Assembly (NCBI RefSeq): GCF_004762035.2
Contig: NZ_SIJK02000046.1
Location: 1-40,069 of the forward strand
Direction: 5' to 3'
Length of the DNA stretch: 40,069 nt
From: Candidatus Chloroploca mongolica
Lineage (GTDB): Bacteria > Chloroflexota > Chloroflexia > Chloroflexales > Chloroflexaceae
The notes beneath the pieces were generated by a model. The model had not been told where the DNA came from. It did not search any database and was given only the letters and a program-made list of their open reading frames with translations. A program made the translations under genes and the position numbers. Each line of letters starts with the position of its first letter. The stretch's first letter is position 1. Below, piece after piece: positions 26,001 through 35,206 of this stretch.

Positions 26001-28458
26001 CATCGGTCTGGCCCGCCCCGGTAAGGGTTAGAGGGGGCGGCAACGCTGGTGTGTTGGCCACGAAGCCATCAGGTGGTGCGGGTGGGGCCACAGCTTCGAG
26101 CGTAAGACTCCAGGTAAGCCTGGTCTCAAGAGGGGGCAGGCCGTTTCGTTGCACCGTCACTTCGAGTTCACGCTCATTCAGTGGCGTAGCCTTGAGCTCA
26201 AACGAGGGTGCTACAGGTGACACAATGCGCACGGGCATCAGGATCTGCGCATCCCCGAGTGTTGCAGCGAGTCGGTACGGCCCGGGTGCCGTACGGCTCG
26301 CCAAAACCAGTGTCCCACTCACAAGACCGGTGTTTGGCTCGAATTGGCAGGTTGTTGCGAGGCCGACCGGGTTGCCAATTGGCTGGCGTAGCTGCAGGCG
26401 GCATGTTGGTGGGCTGGCAAGCAGGTTGCCTGATTGTTGGCCGGCAAAGCCGGTCACCGTGATCGTCTCACCAGGATGATAGATCGGCTGATCGGGAAAG
26501 AGCAGCGCACTGAACGAGGGACGGGTCGCATCTGGTGTCACCAGGCGCCAATCACTCTGCACAACCGCCGGTTCGCCATCCTCTGTCAGTGCCAGCAGGC
26601 TCCCCGTGTTTTCTGTGAGCCCCGAGGCGATCCAGGTTCCATTGGCATCCGTGCGCCCGCGGGCGATCAGGCGTTCGTTGCGAAACAGGGCCACCGGCAG
26701 ATCGCCACGCGGCATACCGACACGATCACTCGCCCAGATCAAGACCTGACCGGGGTAGTGCTGCACCAAGAGGCGGGTCGTATTCACGAGCACAACCAGG
26801 TCGGCCCGCGGCCCTTCAGGGGTAACCAACCGCACATAGTAAGCCCCGGGATCAAGCGGGTCGCCATCAACCAGCCCGATCGGCAGACTCTGGCGCACAA
26901 GTTGATCGGACCCCGTTGTGCCTGGCGCACGCCAGATGCGTGATGGTGCCTGTCCGTAGCGCTCGGGGACAAACCCTGCGCGTTCTTCCGGGCGTAACGC
27001 CATAAAGCGCAAGAGGGCAGGCTGATCGAGCGGATAGAGGCTGACATTCACGCCCGAGAGGTTGCGCATCGCGAGATCGAGCGTTGCCGGGGTGGAAGGT
27101 TCGAGGTTCACCAGATCAGCAAAGGCGTCAGGTACCGTGAGTGACGGTGGGGCCGGGGCCGTACGGAGCGACACAACTGCGTCAGTTCCGAGGGGTTCAC
27201 CATTGCGATCGCGTGCGTCAGCGGCAACAGTCAACGTATAAAGGGTTGACGGCTCAAGCTCGGGTCGCAGCAACACCTCGCTCGAACTGGTTGTCAGCGC
27301 GAGATCGGCGACTGGTGGCTCAAAACGCACACTCGCCTCGAGAGTCGTGGCGTCCATCGGCGTACTAAAGATCAAGCGAATGGCCTCTTCCGGTGGCAAG
27401 ATCTGGCCCTGGCCGGGAAAGAAAGCAATCAAGCGGGGTTGTGGTTCAACCTGAAAACGCCAGATCTCGGCGAAGCCGCGCTGATCTGACGGCGAATCGC
27501 CCAGTTGCACCGCATACGTCGTTCCGTAGGCCCAGCCTGACGTAGGGGTAAACGTAACCACCTGGGTCGCACCAACTTGCGCCGTGGCTAACTCACCTTC
27601 GATCGTCGGACTCATCACGAGCGCCTGTCGTAATCGTTCCGGTGGAACCGGAACATCGAGCACGAAGCTCAGCGGGGTACGAGGCGTAACCGCAGAGGCC
27701 CCGGGTTCGGGCGTTCGCGTGTGCCATACGGGCCAGCGTGTGGCAAACGCCCAGTTCACTGGCGTGCCCAGTTCAATGCCACGCAGGTCGGTCAGCGTGG
27801 CCGCCACTGTCACGGTATAATCGGTTGCGGGAAGTAGCGGACGCAGGGGCCGGATCAACAGGGTAAATTGATCAAGCCACTGACCCGCAACTTCAGCTGA
27901 AGGCTCAAGCTGCAGAAAGGTTGGCGTGAAGGGTTGTTGCACCTGATCAGGCGCGACCATTGGTTGACTAAAGACCAGGGCCACCGCCGTATCGAGCGCA
28001 ATGCCGTTCCCTTTGGGCAGAGCCGCGAGGACGGCAGGCTCAACTGCGGTACGGAAGATCACCTCGACGGGGTCTTCGAGTGGTCGCCACCAGCGGCTCA
28101 GGGCCACCTGGTCAAGGCGCACCGTATAGGTCATGGCCGACGTCAGGCGCTCGATAGGGCGCAAGGTCAGCGCCTGGGCATCAGGTGACCAGAGCAGATC
28201 CCCCAGGACTGGTGGCTCAATCGAAAGGGCCTGTTCGACACTTGCCCGATTCATTGGCACGCCAAACTGCAGCGCAAGAGCATCCCGCGGGCGCACATCA
28301 ACCGCACCATCAGGCGGGTTGATCGCAAGCAACGTGGGTACTGAGGCCCATGGCGTCAACGGGATGAACCAGCGGGCTAGAACAGCAAGCACCAGCACGA
28401 GTGTGGTGGTACCAAGTAAAACGAGCCAGATCCGAGCGAGGAGGCGCAGTACGGCCAT
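23071..28458 (-). CDS. Alpha-2-macroglobulin family protein, membrane-anchored, without thioester motif
   Basis: A 1795-residue envelope protein. An N-terminal hydrophobic anchor (about 8-30) has no lipobox cysteine. Four SbsA-type bacterial Ig-like units follow (about 38-140, 140-245, 245-340, 340-435), each with an N-P-P-D-G or similar turn and a 'F-S-x-P-M' strand. Macroglobulin domains come next, including an MG2 unit (FPDQPIYHPGETITVTGFAG near 660). The C-terminal third has an alpha/alpha toroid (SNEEVAALALIAAGLA, DGGWGWWPG) and a final beta domain. The thioester Cys-x-Glu-Gln is not seen at the expected place. GGAGG supports the ATG at 28458 over one six codons earlier. Such proteins are thought to trap proteases or guard the envelope; pbpC, a common partner, is absent. 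Confidence 0.9.
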   Translation of the reverse strand: MAVLRLLARIWLVLLGTTTLVLVLAVLARWFIPLTPWASVPTLLAINPPDGAVDVRPRDALALQFGVPMNRASVEQALSIEPPVLGDLLWSPDAQALTLRPIERLTSAMTYTVRLDQVALSRWWRPLEDPVEVIFRTAVEPAVLAALPKGNGIALDTAVALVFSQPMVAPDQVQQPFTPTFLQLEPSAEVAGQWLDQFTLLIRPLRPLLPATDYTVTVAATLTDLRGIELGTPVNWAFATRWPVWHTRTPEPGASAVTPRTPLSFVLDVPVPPERLRQALVMSPTIEGELATAQVGATQVVTFTPTSGWAYGTTYAVQLGDSPSDQRGFAEIWRFQVEPQPRLIAFFPGQGQILPPEEAIRLIFSTPMDATTLEASVRFEPPVADLALTTSSSEVLLRPELEPSTLYTLTVAADARDRNGEPLGTDAVVSLRTAPAPPSLTVPDAFADLVNLEPSTPATLDLAMRNLSGVNVSLYPLDQPALLRFMALRPEERAGFVPERYGQAPSRIWRAPGTTGSDQLVRQSLPIGLVDGDPLDPGAYYVRLVTPEGPRADLVVLVNTTRLLVQHYPGQVLIWASDRVGMPRGDLPVALFRNERLIARGRTDANGTWIASGLTENTGSLLALTEDGEPAVVQSDWRLVTPDATRPSFSALLFPDQPIYHPGETITVTGFAGQQSGNLLASPPTCRLQLRQPIGNPVGLATTCQFEPNTGLVSGTLVLASRTAPGPYRLAATLGDAQILMPVRIVSPVAPSFELKATPLNERELEVTVQRNGLPPLETRLTWSLTLEAVAPPAPPDGFVANTPALPPPLTLTGAGQTDAQGRLKLSLPTSGEGLHAMTYVLLVTIDGQPEPVMVEGVLTPGRNNLALRLPRRLVATDQRSQVEVLVRDGRGQAVANVPVQLEVLRAGNATAPILTRQMVSDAAGLASTELVQLNPGEYNVLVRSGTVTHQQPLWVYGQRFIGWSTNERRFALVTDRERYQPGDLARLLIAAPVSQGNILLTIAGDGLQQVEVLTAQPGQVFNLPITAAMAPGIVIGAVIDTGSTYLAGTTRLLVDGEEAARDVRIASSLTEVRPGASVALTLTTIAGQGQAASGLLVTLGAAEQLPNEADLRVFAPEPSLAPVIAAVPPQGETVAPARLNAPQPQLMPPGYQLGPALRPEGEAVLAGAVDAPTTAGTWRLTAYAFGSNARPVADATTLTTTLPIATRLIAPVILGPTDEAQIDLALTNTSPFSRTLTLRVATSALELAPASAGGLTISLAPGEATALAWQASLEDQAHEGSVGFQITSDDLRERLEHTLTQATLLPDLPQQNITLARRGALTTRVDLGESERLVLAFAPGLRAALATQAEALVQISDRSNEEVAALALIAAGLASSNDEAETRLWADVARTALAELEGAQASDGGWGWWPGTASDPFVTAFALEAQLAVRTLLNDTRPPDLRAISYLGRVSSTVDIDTRAYLTYVLHRAGRSDPEIGALRNEALEADGLAFLALTLPVNQAAPLIDRLGSLAVREPARPGAIAAIHWNSEQPSALPRSPSAITGAVTQALRNRRPGSADLPGASQALLEAWTSRGWPSAYDAARVAVALLPGSPATEATSVRLTLDGVPVLDTAATVTRTVRTALDRTGLASQPELRITTSRDEPYLLAYQLLPVVQTDKARLFVLEQTLLDPTNGAPLDSANLQVGQLISIRLTTVIIQPTLRADLRVKFPAGIEPLGLSAQAPWIHAAATSRDGQIIRLGGTNLVPGVYTHTLTGRARLAGRYSGPEAQLEVLYEPEAGVKVTTDEVLTLAP

Positions 28459-28498
28459 CGCGGACACACCCTCCATCGTATGCGCAGGTCATAGCATG

Positions 28499-28526
28499 AG
28501 TATAGCATATCAGGTTGCGTGATCAA
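28499..28526 (-). promoter_or_regulatory. Promoter of the macroglobulin-glycosidase-kinase operon
   Basis: On the minus strand TTGATC (28526-28521) and TATACT (28504-28499) are separated by 16 bases, and the -10 box carries an upstream TGC extension. The -35 box is one half of the perfect palindrome GATCAATTGATC at 28521-28532. Confidence 0.55.
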
Positions 28527-28539
28527 TTGATCATTGTTA

Positions 28540-28548
28540 TGCTATAAC
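28540..28548 (+). promoter_or_regulatory. Candidate extended -10 promoter of argB-crp
   Basis: TGCTATAAC is an extended -10 box on the + strand, about 170 bases before the argB start. The nearby TTGATC at 28527 is only 10 bases away, too close to serve as a -35 box. It lies across a palindrome from the divergent promoter. Confidence 0.4.
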
Positions 28549-28597
28549 CTGTTATCGCGATCAAGCTACGCCTTCCTGCGGCCCCGGAGAGCTCTCA

Positions 28598-28648
28598 CTT
28601 GTGCTGGCGAAAACAGCCAGCGAAGCTGGTTGTTTTCGCCAGCACAAG
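28598..28648. terminator. Terminator-like hairpin in the argB leader
   Basis: Arms of 24 bases (28598-28621 and 28625-28648) with loop GAA pair throughout except for one G-T. Like the hairpins at 7909 and 30172 it carries A and T runs inside the stem. It is in a divergent gap, downstream of the candidate argB promoter, so it would be in the 5' leader rather than at a gene end. Confidence 0.55.
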
Positions 28649-28650
28649 CA

Positions 28651-28680
28651 TGGGTTTTAGGGCGACAGCCCTAAAACCCA
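28651..28680. repeat. Second hairpin in the argB leader
   Basis: A 13-base perfect inverted repeat, TGGGTTTTAGGGC and its complement, around the loop GACA. It follows directly on the 24-base hairpin and ends 36 bases before the GTG start. Confidence 0.6.
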
Positions 28681-28716
28681 CGCGCATGGGGCATCAGCCC
28701 CCAGTATAGGATCACT

Positions 28717-29469
28717 GTGAAACAGATTACCATCGTCAAAGTTGGTGGCAACGAGCTTGATGACCCGGCGTTCCTGACCGGGTTGACCGAGGCAGTGGCT
28801 GCGTTTGTCGGGCCACTGGTGCTTGTGCATGGCGGAGGCAAAGAAATCACGGCGGCGCTTGCGCAGGCTGGTGTGCCCAACGAGTTCATTGCCGGGCTAC
28901 GGGTCACTTCGCCCGAGGCCATGGCTCTTATGCAACAGGTCGTCTGTGGGACGATCAACCAGCGCGTTGTTGCTAGCCTGGTACGGGTTGGCGTGCGAGC
29001 GCTCGGGCTCAGCGGGCTGGATCTTGGCGTCTTACGCTGCGTGCCCCATCGTCCTGACGGGCTTGAACTCGGGCGTGTCGGCTTGATTACCCTGGTTGAT
29101 GCTGATGCACTTCACGCGATGCTCGCCCAGGGCTGGGTTCCAACCTTTGCCCCAGTGGCGCTTGGCATCGACGATGGGCTGAGCTACAATGTCAATGCCG
29201 ATATGGTGGCTCAGGCGGTGGCTGGTGCGCTCGCCCCGAGCGAACTGGTCTTTGTGAGCAATGTGCCCGGTGTTATCCTTGATGGCGAGGTTGCGCCTCT
29301 GCTTGATCAGGCCGCAGTCGAGCAGTCGATTGCCTGTGGTGCGATCAGCGGTGGCATGATCCCCAAGGTGCGCGCTGCCCTTGATGCTCTGGCGGCGGGG
29401 GCAACGCAAGTTCGGATTACCAATCTTGCGGGTTTTGCCGCAGGCGGTACCCGTTTTCTTGCCTCATGA
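28717..29469 (+). CDS. argB: Acetylglutamate kinase family protein
   Basis: A 250-residue amino acid kinase. IVKVGGNELDD, LVLVHGGGKEI, FIAGLRVTSPEAM, YNVNADMVAQAVAGAL and the closing SGGMIPKVRAALDAL fit ArgB, which phosphorylates N-acetylglutamate in arginine synthesis. Some positions (VCGTINQRVV, LSGLD, VSNVPGV) are shared with LysZ, the carrier-protein aminoadipate kinase, so that is an alternative. The start is a GTG with AGGATC in front. No other arg or lys gene is adjacent. It overlaps the Crp-like regulator by four bases (ATGA). Confidence 0.85.
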   Translation: MKQITIVKVGGNELDDPAFLTGLTEAVAAFVGPLVLVHGGGKEITAALAQAGVPNEFIAGLRVTSPEAMALMQQVVCGTINQRVVASLVRVGVRALGLSGLDLGVLRCVPHRPDGLELGRVGLITLVDADALHAMLAQGWVPTFAPVALGIDDGLSYNVNADMVAQAVAGALAPSELVFVSNVPGVILDGEVAPLLDQAAVEQSIACGAISGGMIPKVRAALDALAAGATQVRITNLAGFAAGGTRFLAS

Positions 29470-30164
29470 GTAACGAACCAGCAATTCATTATGTTGTCGC
29501 GAGCGATATCTTTCGTGACCTGAATCCGACCGAGCGGGCTGAGGTTGAACGGCTGATTGCCTACAATGTCTATCCGCCCGGCCAGATTTTTCATGCGCCC
29601 AATGAGTACGGCGAGCAACTCTTTGTGCTGCGTTCGGGGCGCGTGCGGATCTACAAACTGTCACCTGAAGGCCGCGCCCTAACGCTTATGGTGCTCGAAC
29701 CAGTGACGATCTTTGGTGAAATGACCATGGTCGGCCAGTGGCTCCACGACACCTTTGCCGATGGCATGACCGAGTGTGTTATTGGTGTGCTGGGTCGTGA
29801 CACGTTGCGCCAGATTATCGAGCGCTATCCCCAGGTCGCCCTGGCTTTTATGGAATTGATGGGCCAGCGCCTCCAGGCGATGGAAAACAAACTCGCTGAT
29901 ATTGCCTTCAAAAGCGTTCCGCAACGGCTCGCCAGTGTGCTGCTCAACCTGGCCGGGGTGAGCGCGATGGCGCAACCGCAACCAGCAATCCCCCCGAGGG
30001 TGGTGCGCTATACCCATCAGCAACTCGCCGAAATGATCGGCTCGTACCGCGAGACGGTGACCAAAGCGATTGGTGAGTTGCGCGAGAGTGGTTTGATCCG
30101 CATCGAGGATGAAGCGATTATCTTGATTGACCTGCCCCGCCTGCGCAAACTGGCGCATCGCTAA
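29466..30164 (+). CDS. Crp/Fnr family transcriptional regulator
   Basis: A 232-residue regulator. Residues about 12-130 are a cyclic-nucleotide-binding-like beta barrel (YPPGQIFHAPNEYGEQLFVLRSGRVRIYK, FGEMTMVGQ), then a long dimerisation helix, and a Crp-type winged helix at about 175-215 (YTHQQLAEMIGSYRETVTKAIGELRESGLI). The phosphate-binding cassette lacks the RTA/RSA signature of cAMP binders, and there is no N-terminal cysteine cluster, so neither cAMP nor an FNR cluster is supported. It starts within the stop codon of argB and is presumably co-expressed. A 26-base hairpin follows. Confidence 0.92.
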   Translation: MSNEPAIHYVVASDIFRDLNPTERAEVERLIAYNVYPPGQIFHAPNEYGEQLFVLRSGRVRIYKLSPEGRALTLMVLEPVTIFGEMTMVGQWLHDTFADGMTECVIGVLGRDTLRQIIERYPQVALAFMELMGQRLQAMENKLADIAFKSVPQRLASVLLNLAGVSAMAQPQPAIPPRVVRYTHQQLAEMIGSYRETVTKAIGELRESGLIRIEDEAIILIDLPRLRKLAHR

Positions 30165-30171
30165 GCGAAGT

Positions 30172-30226
30172 GCTTGAGCGAGCAAAAACCGGCTAGCAAA
30201 GCTAGCCGGTTTTTGCTCGCTCAAGC
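30172..30226. terminator. Bidirectional terminator between crp-like and small membrane gene
   Basis: A 26-base perfect stem (30172-30197 and 30201-30226) with the loop AAA. Five As on the left arm and five Ts on the right arm lie within the stem, so it could act in both directions between the convergent genes. Confidence 0.75.
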
Positions 30227-30248
30227 AGTTGTGCCTGCCTACAGGGGC

Positions 30249-30449
30249 TTAGCGCCGTGCACGGGGGCGATTGCGCATACTATTGTAGTAATTGTCAATA
30301 GCTTTGCGACTGGCGTCATAGAGCTCACTCCAGTTCATCAATTTCACATCGGGAACTTTGCGGCGTCGCTCGATCAATACCCATGCCCAGAGCGCACCCT
30401 GTGCGATGATTACAAAGGCCATGATTCCGAACATAATCCAGCCATCCAT
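30249..30449 (-). CDS. Small membrane protein, unknown function
   Basis: A 66-residue protein with one N-terminal transmembrane helix (GWIMFGIMAFVIIAQGALWAWVLI), followed by a basic, tyrosine-containing cytoplasmic tail (ERRRKVPDVK, RKAIDNYYNSMRNRPRARR). AGGG lies five bases before the ATG at 30449, preferred over an in-frame GTG eight codons upstream. Family not recognised. A plausible promoter lies upstream, and it converges on the argB-crp pair. Confidence 0.65.
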   Translation of the reverse strand: MDGWIMFGIMAFVIIAQGALWAWVLIERRRKVPDVKLMNWSELYDASRKAIDNYYNSMRNRPRARR

Positions 30450-30487
30450 AGAGGCCCTGCCTTTCCTGCGCACTCATCATTTGACAT

Positions 30488-30516
30488 ATCATACCGCGCC
30501 CTGACGGTAGATGCAA
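30488..30516 (-). promoter_or_regulatory. Candidate promoter of the small membrane gene
   Basis: On the minus strand TTGCAT (30516-30511) and TATGAT (30493-30488) are 17 bases apart, about 40 bases before the start codon. The -10 box matches five of six consensus bases, the -35 box three. Confidence 0.4.
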
Positions 30517-30594
30517 GTCTTTTGTGGACGTTGCTCACGGTTTGGGTAAGGTTCCTTCTGCGAACATTTGCATTATACAATTATTCACACTCTC

Positions 30595-30624
30595 CCGACA
30601 ACTTTTGATGAGATATGCTATAAT
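30595..30624 (+). promoter_or_regulatory. Candidate promoter of mutA-mutB-meaB
   Basis: CCGACA (30595-30600) and TATAAT (30619-30624) are 18 bases apart, and the -10 box has a TGC extension. It leaves a leader of about 150 bases before mutA. I see no cobalamin riboswitch signature in the leader, though I cannot fold it here. Confidence 0.55.
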
Positions 30625-30782
30625 CCTCCACAGTAATATCCCCCGTGTTTTAGTATGGCTTGTGCGACATAATAGGAAAGTATCCTGCTCAAGTATCTTT
30701 CAACTTGAACTGTGCTCTGCTTTGCGACGATCAGGCACGTGCATGACCCTGGTGCGTGTCTCAGGAAAAAGGAGTTTTTGCG

Positions 30783-32954
30783 ATGACGCATGACCCCGCG
30801 GTCACTACGCCAGACTCAGCCCATTCAGACGATCAGGCTCTCTTCAGTGAATTTCCACCTACGTCGTATGACGCCTGGCGCCAGGCTGCCGAGAAGACCC
30901 TGAAGGGTGTGCCGTTCGAGAAGAAGTTGATCACGAAGACGTATGAGGGTATCGATCTGCGCCCACTCTATGTTCGTGCTGATACCGCTGAACTGCCTCA
31001 CATCAAAGCGCTGCCCGGCCTGCCGCCCTATGTGCGTGGCACCAGTCCGCTCGGTTTTACCGTGAAGCCTTGGGCGATTGCGCAAGAACTGCCCTATGGT
31101 TCGCCCGCCGAGGTCAATGCGGCGGCACGCGCCGATCTGCCCCGCGGCCAGACGATGCTCAATCTGCCCCTTGACCAGGCGACGCTTGCTGGCCTGACTC
31201 CGGCTTATGCATCACCCGATCTGGTGGGAAAGGGTGGGATGTCCCTCGCTTCGGTTGAGGATGTCCTGACGCTGCTCGATGGCCTTGACCTTGCCAGTTT
31301 GCCGCTCTTGATTGCCGCTGGGGTGCATGCCCTGCCGGTTACGGCGCTGATTATGGCTGCCGCGCAACGCCTCGGTGTTGCGCCTGCGCAGGTGCAGGGC
31401 TGCATCGGTATGGATCCGCTGGGGAGGATGGTGGCAACAGGTGGTTTGCCGATGCCCCTTCATTTTGCCTATGATCAGATGGCCGCGCTGACGGCCTGGG
31501 CGATCACGGATGCCCCCCAGTTGCAGACCATTCTGGTGCGCCTCGATCCCTATAGCAACGGCGGCAGTAGCGCCGTGCAGGATCTGGCTTATGCGCTCGC
31601 AACGGGTGTGGCCTATCTGCGTGCGATGCAAGATCGTGGTCTCTCGGTTGATCAGGTTGCGCCCAAGATGCGCTTCTCGTTTGCCATTGGCGGCCAGTTC
31701 TTCATGGAGATTGCCCGCCTCCGGGCGGCACGGCTGCTCTGGGCGCAGGTGATCGCGGCCTTTGGGGGTGGTGCCGAGGCCCAGAAGATGGTCATTCACG
31801 CCCGTACCGCTACCTGGACCAAGACACGTACCGATGCTCATGCGAATATGCTGCGGGTGACCTCTGAAGCCTTTGCGGCGGTGATGGGTGGCTGCGATAG
31901 CATGCATATTAGCCCCTTCGATGAGTGCGTTGGCCTTCCCGATGAGTTCTCGCGCCGCATTGCGCGCAATGTGCATATCATTCTGCAGCAAGAGTGCAAT
32001 TTTATGCACTTGATTGATCCGGCAGGAGGTTCGTCAGCCGTCGAGACGCTCACCGATGAACTGGCCCGTAGCGCCTGGGCGATGTTCCAGGCAATCGAGG
32101 CCGAGGGCGGTATGGCGGCCTCGCTGGCCCTGGGCACCCCGCAAGACCAGGTTGCTCAGACCCGCACGGAACGCTTCAAGGCGGTTGCCCAGCGCAAAGA
32201 TGTGATTGTCGGTGCCAATATGTACCCCAATCTCAAAGAGCGCCCGCTTGTGGTGCGGACGACCGATAGCGTGGCCCTACAGGCGGAACGTGGCGCTGCT
32301 TTGCACAAGATGCGTGCTGCCACCGACGCTGCGGTGCGCGATCAGACTTTGCAGTCCCTCGCCCAGGCGGTGGCGCTGCGCTCGGATCTGGTGACAGCGA
32401 CTATTGCAGCCGCCGATCATGGGATCTCGCTCAGCGAACTCGCCACGATTTTGTGCAGTGTGGGGCCGGGTCCGCGTTTCAAGGCTATTCCTGCCCATCG
32501 CGCCTCTGAGCAGTTTGAGGCGCTGCGTGCCGCTGCCGATGCGTTTGCCGCCACGACGGGGCAGCGCCCGACGATCTTTCTGGCGAAAATGGGGCCAGTT
32601 GCTCAGTACAAGGCCCGCGCCGAGTTCGCCACCGCCTTTTTTGAACCAGGTGGCTTTGCCGTCGTTGGCGATCAGGCCTTCGAGACGCCTGAAGCCGCCG
32701 CTGAAGCTGCCCTCGCTGCGGAAGCGCCGGTGGTCGTGATCTGTTCGACTGATGATACCTACCCGACGATTGTGCCAGCGCTCACTGGTGCGATCAAGGC
32801 TGCCCGCCCTTCGACGACAGTTATCCTGGCGGGCTATCCCGCCGATCAGGTTGACGCTTATAAGCAGGCCGGGGTGGATGATTTCATTCACCTGCGTGCC
32901 AATTGTTACGCTGTCCTGGCCCGCCTCCAGCAGCAACAAGGAGTAGCCCTATGA
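30783..32954 (+). CDS. mutA: Methylmalonyl-CoA mutase small (beta) subunit
   Basis: A 723-residue subunit. The N-terminal TIM-barrel domain follows the mutase family ([54 protein letters not shown]). The C-terminal cobalamin-like domain (about 585-720, [22 protein letters not shown]) lacks the DxHxxG motif, as expected for the non-catalytic small subunit that supports MutB. AAAGGAG lies nine bases before the ATG at 30783; the open frame extends a little upstream without support. It overlaps mutB by four bases. The heterodimer interconverts methylmalonyl-CoA and succinyl-CoA, a step of the 3-hydroxypropionate bi-cycle and of propionate metabolism. Confidence 0.92.
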   Translation: MTHDPAVTTPDSAHSDDQALFSEFPPTSYDAWRQAAEKTLKGVPFEKKLITKTYEGIDLRPLYVRADTAELPHIKALPGLPPYVRGTSPLGFTVKPWAIAQELPYGSPAEVNAAARADLPRGQTMLNLPLDQATLAGLTPAYASPDLVGKGGMSLASVEDVLTLLDGLDLASLPLLIAAGVHALPVTALIMAAAQRLGVAPAQVQGCIGMDPLGRMVATGGLPMPLHFAYDQMAALTAWAITDAPQLQTILVRLDPYSNGGSSAVQDLAYALATGVAYLRAMQDRGLSVDQVAPKMRFSFAIGGQFFMEIARLRAARLLWAQVIAAFGGGAEAQKMVIHARTATWTKTRTDAHANMLRVTSEAFAAVMGGCDSMHISPFDECVGLPDEFSRRIARNVHIILQQECNFMHLIDPAGGSSAVETLTDELARSAWAMFQAIEAEGGMAASLALGTPQDQVAQTRTERFKAVAQRKDVIVGANMYPNLKERPLVVRTTDSVALQAERGAALHKMRAATDAAVRDQTLQSLAQAVALRSDLVTATIAAADHGISLSELATILCSVGPGPRFKAIPAHRASEQFEALRAAADAFAATTGQRPTIFLAKMGPVAQYKARAEFATAFFEPGGFAVVGDQAFETPEAAAEAALAAEAPVVVICSTDDTYPTIVPALTGAIKAARPSTTVILAGYPADQVDAYKQAGVDDFIHLRANCYAVLARLQQQQGVAL

Positions 32955-35206
32955 GTGCAACGCCGGATTTTACGACGCTGCCCTATGCCGGCGGCGGTTC
33001 GACACCCGATTATGCGACGTGGAAGGCTGAAGCAACCAGCGCCGCTCAGTCGGCTGGGGTCTCGCTTGACGAACTGGTCTGGCGTACGATCGAGCAGATC
33101 GATGTCAAACCGCTCTATACCGAGGCCGATCTTGAGTCGCTCGGCCACCTGGGCTATCTCGCTGGTGTGCCGCCGTATCTGCGCGGCCCTTACCCGACGA
33201 TGTATGTGGCCCAACCCTGGACGGTGCGCCAGTATGCCGGTTTTTCCACGGCTGAAGAGAGCAATGCTTTCTATCGCCGGAACCTCGCCGCTGGTCAGAA
33301 GGGCCTCTCGGTTGCCTTTGACCTCGCAACCCACCGTGGCTATGACTCGGATCATCCCCGCGTTGTTGGTGATGTGGGCAAGGCCGGCGTCGCGATCGAT
33401 TCGATCCTCGATATGAAGATCCTCTTCGATGGCATTCCGCTTGACCAGATGTCGGTCTCGATGACGATGAACGGCGCGGTTGTGCCGGTGCTCGCTTTCT
33501 TCATCGTTGCCGCCGAAGAGCAGGGTGTGCCCCAGGCGAAACTGACCGGTACGATTCAGAATGATATTCTGAAAGAGTACATGGTGCGCAATACGTATAT
33601 CTATCCGCCGCTGCCTTCGATGCGCATTATTGCCGACATCTTCTCGCATACGTCGCAACATATGCCCAAATACAATAGCATCAGTATCTCGGGCTACCAT
33701 ATGCAAGAGGCTGGCGCAACCGCCGATCTTGAGCTGGGCTATACCCTGGCTGATGGCCTCGAATATGTGCGCACCGGTCTGCAAGCAGGCATTCCGATCG
33801 ACTCGTTTGCCCCGCGCCTCTCCTTCTTCTGGGCCATTGGCATGAACTATTTCATGGAAGTTGCCAAGATGCGCGCCGGCCGCCTCATCTGGGCCAAGTT
33901 GATCAAGCAGTTTGATCCCAAGGATCCCAAGTCGATGGCGCTCCGTACTCACTCGCAGACCTCGGGCTGGAGCCTGACCGAGCAAGATCCCTTCAATAAT
34001 GTGGCCCGTACTTGCATCGAGGCGATGGCCGCTGCCCTCGGGCATACCCAGTCGCTCCATACCAATTCGCTCGATGAGGCGATCGCTCTGCCCACCGATT
34101 TCTCGGCGCGTATCGCCCGCAATACCCAGCTCTTCCTGCAGGACGAGACGGGGATCTGCAAGATTGTTGATCCCTGGGGTGGTTCCTATTACCTGGAAGC
34201 GCTCACCGATGCGCTCGCTCGCCGCGCCTGGAGCCATATTGAGGAAGTTGAAGGGCTCGGTGGGATGGCCAAGGCGATCGAGGCCGGGGTGCCCAAGTTG
34301 CGCATCGAGGAGGCCGCCGCTCGGCGCCAGGCCCATATCGACTCGGGTCAAGAGACCATCGTCGGCGTGAATCGCTACCGCATGACGAAGGAAGATCCGA
34401 TTGATATCCTTGAGGTGGATAATACCGCCGTCCGTGAGTCGCAGCTCAATCGGCTTGCCCACCTGCGCGCCAATCGCGATGAGACCCGCGTCAAGTCGGC
34501 GCTCGGGGCGATCACCGAGGCGGCTGCCAGCGGCGAGGGCAATCTCCTTGGCCTGGCTATCGAAGCCGCCCGCGTGCGCGCAAGCCTCGGCGAGATCTCG
34601 ATGGCGATGGAGCAGGTCTTTGGGCGCTACAAAGCCCAGATCCGTTCGATCTCTGGGGTGTATGGTAGCGAATATAGCGATGCCGAGGCGATTCGCACGG
34701 TGCGTGCCATGACCGACGACTTTGCCGAGCGTGAAGGACGCCGCCCCCGTATCTTGGTCGCCAAGATGGGCCAGGATGGGCACGACCGCGGGGCCAAGGT
34801 GGTCGCGACTGCTTTTGCTGACCTCGGCTTCGATGTTGATATTGGCTCGCTCTTCCAGACCCCCGATGAGGTTGCGCGTCAGGCGGTCGAGAACGACGTC
34901 CATATCATTGGCATGAGTTCCCTCGCCGCCGGCCACAAAACCCTGCTCCCCCAACTCGTTGATGCACTCCGCGAACAGGGCCGCGAAGATATCATGGTCA
35001 TCGTCGGCGGCGTCATTCCTGCGCAAGACTACGACTTCCTGCGCGAGCACGGGGCCTCGGCGATCTTTGGGCCGGGCACGGTCATTCCGGTCGCAGCCGA
35101 AAAGATCTTGCACGAACTCAACCATCGGCTTAGTGAGTCTGAAGAAGAGAGCCCGCTGCCATCGGCGCATCCCGGGACGATGGCCGGAGATCGGGGCACC
35201 GCATGA
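32951..35206 (+). CDS. mutB: Methylmalonyl-CoA mutase large (alpha) subunit
   Basis: A 751-residue catalytic subunit. The substrate barrel has [48 protein letters not shown] and [16 protein letters not shown], the standard MutB segments with the TMY substrate-contact Tyr and the barrel His. The C-terminal cobalamin domain has the base-off motif D609-x-H611-x-x-G614 (GQDGHDRG), later [12 protein letters not shown] and VIVGGVIP. The ATG at 32951 sits inside the mutA stop codon with AAGGAG ahead of it. It forms the active heterodimer with MutA, and MeaB follows with another four-base overlap. High similarity to isobutyryl-CoA mutase families is possible, but the full-length MutB layout favours methylmalonyl-CoA. 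Confidence 0.95.
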   Translation: MSATPDFTTLPYAGGGSTPDYATWKAEATSAAQSAGVSLDELVWRTIEQIDVKPLYTEADLESLGHLGYLAGVPPYLRGPYPTMYVAQPWTVRQYAGFSTAEESNAFYRRNLAAGQKGLSVAFDLATHRGYDSDHPRVVGDVGKAGVAIDSILDMKILFDGIPLDQMSVSMTMNGAVVPVLAFFIVAAEEQGVPQAKLTGTIQNDILKEYMVRNTYIYPPLPSMRIIADIFSHTSQHMPKYNSISISGYHMQEAGATADLELGYTLADGLEYVRTGLQAGIPIDSFAPRLSFFWAIGMNYFMEVAKMRAGRLIWAKLIKQFDPKDPKSMALRTHSQTSGWSLTEQDPFNNVARTCIEAMAAALGHTQSLHTNSLDEAIALPTDFSARIARNTQLFLQDETGICKIVDPWGGSYYLEALTDALARRAWSHIEEVEGLGGMAKAIEAGVPKLRIEEAAARRQAHIDSGQETIVGVNRYRMTKEDPIDILEVDNTAVRESQLNRLAHLRANRDETRVKSALGAITEAAASGEGNLLGLAIEAARVRASLGEISMAMEQVFGRYKAQIRSISGVYGSEYSDAEAIRTVRAMTDDFAEREGRRPRILVAKMGQDGHDRGAKVVATAFADLGFDVDIGSLFQTPDEVARQAVENDVHIIGMSSLAAGHKTLLPQLVDALREQGREDIMVIVGGVIPAQDYDFLREHGASAIFGPGTVIPVAAEKILHELNHRLSESEEESPLPSAHPGTMAGDRGTA

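Noticed and set aside
30625-30782. Cobalamin riboswitch in the mutA leader
   Set aside because: No B12-box-like sequence is apparent in the leader; a covariance search would settle it.
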